A DNA stretch of 64,000 bases, taken from Calliopsis andreniformis. Lineage: Eukaryota; Arthropoda; Insecta; Hymenoptera; Andrenidae. The translations under genes and the position numbers were made by a program. Below, one piece after another: positions 21,322 through 31,479 of the stretch (its first letter is position 1; the number at the start of each line of letters is the position of its first letter). Location of the stretch: positions 20,579,501 through 20,643,500 of the forward strand of contig NC_135067.1 in the NCBI RefSeq assembly GCF_051401765.1, written 5' to 3'. The notes beneath the pieces are model-generated. The model worked only from the letters and a program-made list of their open reading frames with translations. It made no database searches and had not been told where the DNA came from.

Positions 21322-24300
21322 ATGATGGAGTTTATAGGCTTGCACAGTTTGAACCCGATTTTCTCCAAACAACATGCGCCGCAGTCGCGACCTCCCCTCG
21401 GGAGCAAAGGGTCGTCGATTCGCGAGGAAATCGCGGGTGCACCGCTCCGTTTCCTAATGTCCTCGCATTACGCGATGTGCGTCCCATGCGTGAGCGGCGA
21501 GTACGTCGCCGCGTATATTTATTTTAATGAGTTCTCCTCTCATCGCACGCAACGAGCCACGCACTTTTCGCGTTTGTGCATTCCCTTCGTCACGCTCTCT
21601 TTCTCCTCCGGCTCTCTCTCTTTTTTATCATTCCCTCCATCCCCTTTTGTCGTCTCTCTAACACGTACGTCGGTGCGTACGAAGCACACGGGCGGGAGAG
21701 TAACGGAGACCAAACGTCATCGTCCTCTCCGTCGCGGTCGTCGTCATCGTCATCGTCCTCACGATGGAAATCCTACTTTTTCTCGCAACCCCTATGTCGC
21801 CGGGCGAAGGGGGCGTTATACCTGCCTGCGTACGCATATAAGTGCACGCGGGGACATATACGTAAGTACGTACGCACCGTCGAGAAGGGTGGGCGAGGCG
21901 GCGGGAGGGTGAGAAGCTGGAGAAACGAGAGGCGCAAGCAAAGGGGGACGAAGGGAAAAAAGCGGGGTAGAAGGTAGGGCACCCTACGCACAGCCACCGT
22001 GGGATCAATGCACCTTCAGGGTGCACCGCCCTGGCGAGTGCTCGCGCGCATCGTCTATGCATCTTCGCATGCAACCAGAACCCTGTTTCATCCTCATCAA
22101 CCCCTTTTCCCCCGCGTCACGCCACAACTACTTCCCTCTTTCTCTGTTTTTCACCCCGACCAGCCGTCTCGTTCGCACCCCCGCGACGGGGTATCGTTTT
22201 CCTTCTCCCTCGCGTTCGCACTCGCCTCTGCCCCCGTTCCCCGCAGTCGCTATGCACCTCTTTTTCGCCCTCCCCAAAGGCAGCCCCCGTTCAGCGCGTC
22301 TCCCCTTTTACTCTCCACCCTTGATATGTGCTTCCATCCTCCACCGACGCTCGTTCCGCTCTCTTTCTCTCGCCCTCTGTTCCTCTCCTGCCCTAGACTC
22401 CCTCTCGTCCTAGCGACCCTCCTCCTCAACGTCCCTTTTCGCACTTTTACACTCGGGCAAAACCCTACCCTACCCTAAGAATAATCCCTTCCGCGCGGTA
22501 TATCGCGCGATCTATACACGTATATCTAGGAGGAGGCACAGCACGTAACCCGGAGCAGCCAACCCAGGCCGACCTACCCCTCTCTTTGTCGTCCTACTGC
22601 GCCTCTTTCGCCCTCCACCCCAGCTCAGCTCATCTACTTCTCTCTGCCTTCTCTCTTACGAAGACTGGCTGGCCGAGGGTACGAGTCGGCAATACCGACG
22701 CGTCGTGAAGCACCTAACTGCGGAAGGCTGCGTGTGCATGCGTGCACGTCTGCAACCCTTCAGCGTAGCCAGGAAAAGGGTCGCTGGGTGGTCTAGATTT
22801 TTTTTTAAGTGCCTTCCCGCTGTAACTACACCCTCCTCGGTTGCCAAGGCGAGGAAGAAGCACTCTTCTTCGTGTTCTTCCTGTTCCACGCTCCCTTCGG
22901 CTCCTTGCGCTGCTCGCCTCCTACTTCTTCGCCACACTCGATCTTCTTCCTCGCGTGCACAGTCCGCGCGAGCTTAATCGAGCCACCGTGTGCCCTGGTT
23001 TCTGCTGCCGCCACTCGATGCCCCGCCGTGCAGGTTTCTGGAGCGTTTTTATCACGCCGATGCATAATACTTAACACCCCTCCTCTCCCCGCTGCTCACG
23101 GATCAATGCCTTATCGTTTCCAAGGAATTCACTTGCCGCCTGTGCCTATATTTGGATCATTTCCCGCGTGCACCAAGAAGATTGAGTATACTTCATTCCT
23201 GCCTCAAGATCTTCAGCCGAGAGTTAGCAGGGCATGTAAAAAAGGGGTTCTCATTAGAAGCAGAAGGTCGTAAATGTAGTTTAAATGCATATCTGCTCCG
23301 CGCCGCTATCCATTATTTACCGATAAGCTGAAAACCTGTTCCCCTGGAAAGTCTGGAAAACGTAGTTTCTCAGCACGCACTGATTTATCGCAGCTTACGA
23401 TAAAGCTCGCGGAATTTCGCTTTTCACGTGACGTTTCGCGCGTCATGGCGGTGGTCGGCGCAGAAAAAAGGCAAACTTATCGGTGCAGGCATCGCGCAAC
23501 AAATAAGGAAAGAAACACCAGCCGACCGTGGCATCAGGAAACCGCGACAGGCACGCTCGCTAGACATGCGCTTCATCCTTACACGATGTACTTCGTCTAA
23601 CGACTCCCACCGACTGCTTTCAATCCGCCTCACGTTATCGAACGGTCCACCTCTGTTCGCCACCGAACGCTCGATAATTCGCCTGTTGCGAGTTACCACG
23701 GTCACCGATCGGCGAGTCCTAACTGGAAGGGAGCCGCGGTCGAAGATCGCTCGCGGGAGATCCACCGCGAGGAAAAGAGATCGCGAGGGGCTGACTGAGG
23801 GCAGGCTAGACCGAGCCACCAAGGACGAGCGAGTCCTTTCTGGCTCGTCTTCGCTCGTGTTTATCTCGGCTGGCTGACAGGTGACTGGAGAACACCCTCT
23901 ACTCCGTTTCCCATTCCGTCAAGTCCGCGGGACTCATCTACCAAGACAGAGAGGGAGAGAGGGAGAGAGAGCCTACACGCCGGAATCGCGTGGCGTATTC
24001 CAATTTATTGCGAACGCTCGTCAGGGAGTTCAGCGATCGACTCGGCCGCTCGAGCCATCGAGGGACCACCTGAGGTGCATCTCTCGCGGACGTAGCTCGC
24101 TAGCCGTCGAACCCCGCGCAGACACGGAGACCCGGCAGTGCTTTATACCGCCTCGTTTTCCACGTCAGGACGGGCAACGGTCCCTCGGTGACGGACGCGA
24201 GCGTGCACGGACACCGAAGAAGGAGCCACAGGACGAAGAGGGAAACGTCACCGTGCAGACTGATCGGCGACTCAGGCCTCTCGATGCACTTGCGTCCCCA

Positions 24301-24440
24301 CAGCGAATGGCATTGCAAAATTACGTGGCCGATGGGAACGAAAGACGACGGCCCCTTCGGTGATTTTAATAAATTGCGAGACGCTGACTTCGGAGCCGTG
24401 GCCGACGCGCCTGCCAAGGTGCAATCGCTGGCTATTTAGA
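21322..24440. other. GC-rich low-complexity belt
   Basis: About 3 kb of CpG-rich sequence. It contains GTC/ATC triplet runs (21,725-21,765), a long C/T-rich plus-strand tract (22,080-22,450), three CCCTA repeats (22,462-22,478) and a GA-repeat (23,945-23,971). Open frames of 130-196 codons occur in several frames on both strands and are rich in Ser, Arg and Pro, as the base bias dictates. No start, splice pair or domain singles one out. A CpG-rich promoter region is possible but unproven. Confidence 0.5.
23945..23971. repeat. GAGA-type simple repeat
   Basis: GACAGAGAGGGAGAGAGGGAGAGAGAG-like run. GAGAG words are binding sites of the insect GAGA factor, but simple-sequence origin is enough to explain it. 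Confidence 0.55.
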
Positions 24441-24449
24441 AGCAGCCCT

Positions 24450-25080
24450 CTCCCGCGTGTCTCGTGGAAGCTGAATATCGTAGGATTATTTGCAAACATG
24501 ATTGAAAGAAACGTAGACGGGGTGGTTTCGGGGAGCAGAGATGACTTATGCCTTCCTGCTCAGTGGCTGTGGGAAAGTTCGATGACTCTACAGAAATTAT
24601 ATTTCTGTTGCGTGATTTGTCTATTTCGAGTGGGATGATGCAACTGCGAGTTATCCAGGGTTATTTTAAGAATACAGGTGTCTGATACCTGCAGTAGCGA
24701 AATATCGGGACGTACAAATACTCGTAGATTAAATATTCTTCCCTGAAGTCTATCATTTAGCAAGTAGAGACACACGAAATGAAAGGCGAAAACTGGTCAT
24801 AGAATTAGACGTCAATAACACGAAGAATCCATTGAAAATGAGCTCGCCAGTCGAATAATCGAGTATTCAAGGGTCGTGTAGCAAGTACAAGGATACGCTA
24901 GCCGTAAACGCAGCCGATCGTGCAAAATACCATGTCCGTTTCCCTCTCGGGCTAAATCACCAGCTTGATCGTTACTTTGCGACATTTTCGCAAGCACGCG
25001 AACACGGATCGCGATTATCCTAGGGTCCCGCACGGCGCGGCGGTATGTCGCATTAATTCCGCGGCGTGTTCGCGGACGCA
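24450..25080. other. Non-coding DNA, no gene seen
   Basis: Moderately AT-rich with short unsupported open frames on both strands. No repeat or RNA gene signal is seen. Confidence 0.55.
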
Positions 25081-25084
25081 CGCA

Positions 25085-25800
25085 CTGGCGTATACGATAT
25101 CGTATATGCATACGAAATTCCGTAATGGATTACGGGTATGACGTACACCGTCGTCTGCCGATATACGAAGGCGGTGGTGAGGCTGGTACAAGAATTGGCG
25201 AAAGGGAGACAGCGGAAACGGCTAGGAGACCCAACGAGAGGGGGAGAGAAAGAGGGGGAGAAGAGGAGAATCATTTTCGATTCTCATGCAGTGTCGACGG
25301 AGGAGCGGCGTTCCCTTGTTGCCACGGAACGAAGACGACGACGACGACGAGGACGAAGAGGAACGACGGCGGGCAGAAGCGATGCAGAAGAGACGACGAG
25401 ATGACGAGGAAGAGGTGGATGACGAGCGGGGGCTGGACGAGGGACGTAGGTAGAATGGTATATCAAACTGGATGGCTTCCATCCTTATTCCGTATTCGGA
25501 TGCGCATTCGATTAACATACAGTTGCACCGGGACCACGTTGCGCTATCCATCCTACTCCCTTTTCGCATTCTCTCCCCCCTGGCCACAACACAGCTCCGT
25601 GTGTGCGCGCTGTACGTGCGAGTACGTTCGCCAGAAGGAAATAGACTGACCGCGGATGACTCGTTGGACGGAGAGAGAGGAAGAGAGGGGAGATGGGTCA
25701 GGAGGAAGGAAGGAAGAGGGAAAGAATGGACGATGAGGGAAAAGAAGGAACCGGGAAGAGGAAGGAACGGAGCGAGAGAGATGGAGAGTGCGTGTACCGA
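25085..25800. other. Palindrome and purine/triplet low-complexity block
   Basis: Starts with the perfect 16-bp palindrome TATACGATATCGTATA (25,091-25,106). It is followed by a G/A-rich tract (25,205-25,270), a GAC triplet run (25,331-25,352) and another long G/A-rich tract (25,665-25,790). The arginine/glutamate-rich or serine/proline-rich frames here mirror the base bias and are not called as genes. Confidence 0.55.
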
Positions 25801-28190
25801 CCAAGCACTGTATATAAAGTCGACAGGGGTATAATAATGTTTGCGCGACTATGCAATGCGCTCGCGTTTCAAATCGACTCGAGTGGGCATTGATCTTTGA
25901 TCTTGAGGCGAAGGCATGCTTACTTACTGCATTCTCTTTTACTGCTGTACCACCCCCTTGTGCCTGCCATCCCTCTCCTCCGGAACTCGCCGTGGCCCTT
26001 TCGACGAGATCCCACCTTGCTTTCTGTCGTCTCGTCGTCTGCCGGTTTTGATGAGATCCCCGCGCAGTTAACGAATCGACCAATATAAAAATTCCATCGG
26101 GAATCGGGGATTTTGCAATTATCTCCAGCGGTTTTCATGCCTTGTAAATCGGTCGAACGTCTGGTCACCGTTGAGCGATAAGTACTTGGTGTCACTGAGA
26201 CGCGATTGTTACACAAGGCGTGTCGTATCAAAGAATCGTTACGTAGAATTTATGAGCGATATAACGGCATTGTGGAAACTGGGATCCTTCTTTATAGTGC
26301 ACAGAGTTCATTTCAACCGTGTTAAAATTAATTAAAAGCTAAGGGTATCTTGTGGACCACACACAGTCCTTGATACTTTAAAATACAGTACCAGATCTCG
26401 TATAAGGTATTTGCAATATACTAATTTTTATATTCCTTTTGGTTTCAGGTAAGTGAATTTTGATCTCCATCGAGTCTTAGCCAAATCTAAGAAACAAGTC
26501 CCAATTTCGTGCAGAAAGGTAAGAACACGCGAAACCGACAAAAATATTCGAAATCAACGCCAACAATAAGCCCTCGTATAATTATCAGTTCCAACCTCTG
26601 GTACGCGCATAAACTTCGTACGGATCCTCTGGTAGGCGAATTCAAGCGATGGAATGGTGGACGCGGGAAATTCAAAACAGAGTCGTAAAACTGAGTGGCT
26701 CGAACTGACCGCGGTGGCGCATTTACGGGCCTCGAAGCGAGTAATCCGTATCTTTATTGACTCTTACGCCGAGGGATCGTCATCTTTCGAGGGATTTGCT
26801 TCCACCGTTTCGAAGGCGAGTTGGGGCGTTTTATTGCGCGGCTGCGTCTGGCCTGTCGAAAAGGCGCTGATACTCGCTAACGCCATTCGAGTGTTAAACT
26901 TTCAATGGGTACGCGCGGAAGAGGGTATTTGCATTTCATGTTTGTGTTGAGTAGTGTTTGCTTATGGCTTTGGATAAGAGGGCTTCTGAGTAAATCATTA
27001 TTAAGCAGAATTTCTTCATCGTTACATGGGAAACTTCTTATGGGATTATCGATGGGATTACTCCTAGAATAGTGGAATACAGTACAGGGTATGGTAAGAG
27101 AGGAATGCTCCAATACTTGAATCAAAATTGACGTAAGGTATTATAATGAAAACTATTTATTAGAGATATCAGGGACAAACGAAATTAATTGCAAAACACA
27201 GCTGTCTCAAAAACGCACCAACTTTCATAAATTCTGGACGTTTAATGTCGCCTGTAAGGGCCATGGAAAAATAAAACTTTGACAAGGAGGCACGAATTAA
27301 CGACTGGCCATGGGCGCACGTGTCCCACGAAGAAGTGAGTCGTTCGGTTTATTCGCCATGCCAGGATACCGTGAAAGCATTAAAACTGGGATTTGTCTGT
27401 CGGCTTAACGCAGTCGGTCATAACAACGCACAGGATACATACTACGCTGGGATTAGGCAAATAAATTAGTATCAAATTATGCGGGTCGCTTCAAGAGGAT
27501 TGGTCCGAAGTCACAGCCGGCCGAAAGGTTTCGCGAACGTTGCCTGACGAAGCGCGAACCAACGATCCATCGTGTTGATCGATGAGTCGATCGATCAAGA
27601 AAATCAAGCCTATGGATCCCCGTTGCTCGAGAATCTCTTTTCTCTACTGACTCTGGTTGTTGCTTAAGAGACCAGAGGTCCCACTTCGAATCCATACGAT
27701 CTTCAGATCTGTAGGAGGTGCTAGATCGATTTCTACTTAAACATGATAAATAACAACTTGTAGTCGTCGTGTGTCGAAAGAGAAAGTGTCAAAAACTCAC
27801 AGCTAACCCGTTACAAGAAAGCAATAAGAAGATTTGAGAGTAGATTCTGGAGCTACCCTCATCGAGTTTATTGTCAACAAATGGTCTTCATCGCTGGTAA
27901 CTTTTTATAAATATTCTGGGATATTCTTCCCATTCTTCTTGTAGGTACTTTTATCGATTTCCATAAAATCTCCCCAGGCGTACTTTCGAGCATCGCAGTC
28001 AGCCATAAAATGAAACGAGGGCTAATCAATCTCCAGGATAAATGATTAATTCTGCGAAAGACAATAACGATCATAAACATGCACAACAGTAAATCCCTGG
28101 CATCCGTCGTGACCAGCAGAAAAATTTCGTTCAATCGTTAACGAGGAACCTGGAGCCGCAATAATTTCCGAATAACTAAACGGACATCCT
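25800..28190. other. Non-coding DNA around the putative ratchet site
   Basis: Mixed to AT-rich sequence with no recognised gene. Short frames at 26,654-26,950 (plus) and 27,477-27,695 (minus) lack splice support. GATCGATC-type words cluster at 27,560-27,605. Confidence 0.55.
26418..26454 (+). promoter_or_regulatory. Putative recursive (zero-length exon) splice site
   Basis: A branch-like TACTAAT (26,419-26,425) is followed by a T-rich tract and the string TTTGGTTTCAG|GTAAGTG, with the AG at 26,447-26,448 and the GT at 26,449-26,450. The 3' and 5' splice consensus motifs therefore abut with no exon between them. This is the defining sequence of ratchet points (recursive splice sites) known from long introns of Drosophila genes. 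If used, the whole neighbourhood is intron of a plus-strand gene with exons well outside this stretch. The alternatives are a chance match or the acceptor of an ordinary exon beginning GTAAGTG. Confidence 0.45.
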
Positions 28191-28199
28191 CGCCGGTCG

Positions 28200-29030
28200 A
28201 TCGTGATCGGCGTCTCTGGCAAAAAGCATCGAATATGCGCGCGCGAGCGCACGATTCCTCTCGAACGTAACTACATACGCCCTGGCATACACACGTGTGC
28301 ATACGCGCGCGCTTGTCGGGGCGTATGCCCGCCGCGGATGGCCACTAAATTAAGGCAAAAGAAAAAGAGATCGGGAGCCGAACGGGACGAGGGACCAGAG
28401 GAGCGGGCAAGAGAAGGACGCTGAAGAGGAGCAACAGGGATGGCGACAGCAGGGGAACCAGGGTGGATCGGTGGAAGAGAAGGATACATCGAGGGAGCAA
28501 TGCGCATGCATAGCTCGGGCGACACGCATCGATCAATCATTCGCTAATTATGCCCGCGATTTCTTTCTTTCGTGAGGCTGTCCGGCATCGCGAGCGGTCA
28601 TCGACCTCGTCCGTGGACGCGGGATGGAGAACGGCCACGACGGAAACGTGCTCTCCTCGTTCTCCCGCGAGTCCTTCTCGGCTAAGTAGAGCCGTCCTCG
28701 AGGAGACGGGTCGTCGAGGGACGAGTGGAGGGGACGGCGGCTCAAAGAGCCACCGAGGAAGAAAGTGAAAGAGGAAATCGGAAGGAAGACCTAGACGAGG
28801 AAAAGAGACGAGTAAATGGATGGGGGAGGTGGTCAGGAAACGGGCAGCCAGCCGGATTCGAGACGTATTAAATGAAATTAAGCAATTAACCATTTAACCG
28901 AATTAGCACACCGTAGAGAGCGCGGATACGCCCGGAAGAGCCGAGTCGCTCGTCCCGTCGGAGCCACGGCGATCCTTCGACCGTTGCCTCGTTAATTAAT
29001 TAAGGTCGCCTTCGGATACGAGCGTCCTCC
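28200..29030. other. CpG-rich patch with purine tract
   Basis: CpG-rich, with a CACACGTGTG palindrome at 28,290-28,300, GCGCGCG stretches, and G/A-rich parts at 28,360-28,460 and 28,740-28,830. The 12-bp palindrome TTAATTAATTAA lies at 28,992-29,003. Overlapping frames on both strands follow the bias. No gene is supported. Confidence 0.5.
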
Positions 29031-29049
29031 CCTCTTTCTCTCTGGCCTG

Positions 29050-29690
29050 TGGACCTCCACGGCGGTTTCTTTCCGCCGTCGGCCGAGGAAAAAAGCTGCC
29101 GGACCGTCGGTATCCCGATCATCTCCTGTCCTGCCTATTTTGCGGATCGACCGCTGTTATGTTCACTCTCGCGTTTCTTCATCGCGTTTCGACTCTGGCC
29201 TGATCATCTGGGTGATATGTTCTTCATTTAATTGAGCGATCTGACCGTGCTCCGCTAACTCGTTATTAGGATTCGTGGAACAATGCGGCTACTTAAAGAG
29301 ATCGGTGTTAGGAATTAAGGCGCTTCGGTTTTTAAGGGTCGTCACGGAAGCTTAACGCGTTGAAGAAGCGTGTTAATCTTGTTAGGAGTTCCTCCTCATT
29401 CTTTGGGTAGAACTGAGGGATGGTAGGTGGGGATAAGTGACGAGTGTGAGGGATACGAGATCTACTTTCGTAGAATTAAAATATTTCGAATCTGCCTACC
29501 ATCGCATTTTTTTAGTAAAACTAAAATAGGTATATCATGAATCTGTTAACCATCGCGCTTTTAAGTAATTATTCGATTCTCTTTCGTTGATTAACGTGCT
29601 TCCGCCTAGTAGGAATGTTGACTATCCACCTATACTATTAAACAGTTTTTGCTAATAATCTGCAGCAAGGTGTCTAACAATCAGATGGTG
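29050..29690. other. Non-coding DNA, no gene seen
   Basis: GC-rich at the left, AT-rich after 29,450. Nothing beyond short unsupported open frames. Confidence 0.55.
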
Positions 29691-29693
29691 TAA

Positions 29694-30032
29694 TCACCAT
29701 TGAACAAAGCCTGCATAATTCTTCCATTGAAGCAGCTGCTTAATATACAAATCGTGATCGTCAGATAACGCTTTCACCTGGAAAACACAGCACACGATCG
29801 TCATTTACGACTGGGATGCCTTCGGTTCTCGCCCACGTCGACGACGATTCGCGCTTCAATATCACGGGAGGTACGCACGAGTCCGATGTAATACATTATC
29901 TCGCGAAATGACCGCGACATGACAGTAATGACTGGTTGTAAAGTAATTAACGGTAGTAATAAACATAGCTTACCGTGGCTACTCCTCGTTCCGCGTCCGA
30001 CATTCAAGAGTTCGCACGAGCGAGCGACTCGC
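29694..30032 (-). other. Candidate two-exon small ORF (37 residues)
   Basis: On the minus strand an ATG at 30,003, directly preceded by an in-frame TGA, encodes ten residues (Met-Ser-Asp-Ala-Glu-Arg-Gly-Val-Ala-Thr) and reaches the donor GCCACG|GTAAGC (exon end 29,974). After 196 nt, a good acceptor TGCTGTGTTTTCCAG opens a second segment at 29,777 in the matching phase 0. It codes 27 residues to a TGA at 29,694, with an acidic start and a Lys-Gln-Leu-Leu-Gln-Trp-Lys middle. An acceptor-like GTTCTTTTTTAG precedes the first exon at about 30,033. No signal peptide or known family is recognised. A donor-like ATG|GTGATT overlaps the stop, so the second exon might continue elsewhere. Phase match has a one-in-three chance of arising at random. 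Confidence 0.25.
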
Positions 30033-30039
30033 TAAAAAA

Positions 30040-31310
30040 GAACTCTGACTTCGTGAGTCGTGATAGGCGCTGGTAATTCAATGAACATCGTATGCAGTGG
30101 GTCTTTAATCATTGTTTCAAAGCGAAAAGATACATTATGTTAAAAACAAAAAATTTTACGTCCCGTGTAAATCGATTTTGTGATTCATGAAGTGTAAATT
30201 AGGTACCAAGTGTCTTCAATGGTTAAAATTCGTAATATTTTTTTCATGAAATTTAGAAACGCCCACATATTTCTTGAAAATCAATCTATATTAATTGAAG
30301 TAAAATTACTCTCGTTGAAGTCACTGTTAAGCAACGGGAATCGCTGGAGAACACAAAGGTAGCGGCCACAAAGAGTGATACAAAAGAATCGCGATCTCGC
30401 AGGGAGTAAGGGCGGGCTTAAAAAGAATCCACAGGGCCATAGAATGAAAAATGATAATCCTCGTGAATAAAGACGCGAACGTCCCCGGACGATGTAGCTC
30501 GGAAATCGTCACTCGACGAGTTATCATTACTCACCAGCGGGATCTTAATTTATTCTGAGGGGAACCAGCGCCGAATCACCTCATCGACGTCCATCAATAT
30601 CACTGGAGGCTTTCATTTATACAGACTTTACACGGATCCACGGGCAGCGATCGATAAATTCATTCGAGCGAGGGCCGCGCGTGTCCGATCCCCCGCGTCT
30701 CTCAAATCTCGCTACCGATCCTAGTAATTTCACTTGTACCACGAGTCTCACGCGCTTAATCGATCCGATCGATCTATGCTTGGTATTAATATCGACATGC
30801 TGGTTATCTGACCCGGCGCCAGCTATGAATTACTTGTTCACTACGGGAAATAGCGCTCGCGGATTATTCACAAGCTACATGCGCAGTGAATATGATGGAT
30901 GGGTAATTCATTGTAGTTAACACTCATAGTAAACTCAGAAAATCACTTTCAATTTTACTGAGAATAGAGAAGTTAAGCTGATTTGGAGGTGATCGAAACT
31001 TGAATTAATAACCATACCCTTAATATTGAATTATGCATTAATTAAGTGTTTGTCTGACTAGTGACTGTACTCAATCTACTTCTTTTCTGAAATCCTTGTA
31101 ATAGGCCATGAACCTCAATCTACAAAGCCTAATGTATTTATTTATCACGATTTACGATTCATTCACGAATTTATCAGTGAAAGGTACACATCATATAGAG
31201 CAGGTATCTATGAACTATCAAAGTACAATCACAGCAGCCGCAACCACGAAAACCTTGTCCCCCGTTGGTGTCGTCAGACTATTTGCCTAATCCGGTTTGA
31301 CAGGGAAGTG
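30040..31310. other. Non-coding DNA, no gene seen
   Basis: AT-rich with a CpG-rich GATCGATC patch at 30,640-30,780. No exon signal pair or repeat is seen. Confidence 0.55.
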
Positions 31311-31319
31311 ACATGGTGT

Positions 31320-31463
31320 TGTGACGGGGCTAGACGTCGTTCCTCTCGTCTCGGTTCGCTCGATCGTGAATTCTATCCGACTCCCTCGGTCCTTTTCTCT
31401 TTCTCGCGACACTCGAACGTCTGCTCGCCTCTCTGTCGCGCCGTTCCCCCGCGCCACCGTCTT
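31320..31463 (+). other. Possible non-coding exon end with GTAAGT donor
   Basis: A pyrimidine-rich, CpG-containing stretch ends in ACCGTCTT|GTAAGTCG. The six intronic bases match the donor consensus, but the exonic CTT does not. It may be the end of an untranslated first exon, or chance. No promoter element is clear. Confidence 0.12.
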
Positions 31464-31479
31464 GTAAGTCGATCTATTT

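Noticed and set aside
21322..22478. Several open frames of 130-196 codons rich in Ser, Arg and Pro
   Set aside because: They overlap in multiple frames and strands and simply translate CpG/CT-rich low-complexity DNA.
22462..22478. CCCTACCCTACCCTAA, resembling a telomere repeat
   Set aside because: Only three copies, and the unit CCCTA is not the insect TTAGG/CCTAA repeat. It sits inside a C/T-rich tract.
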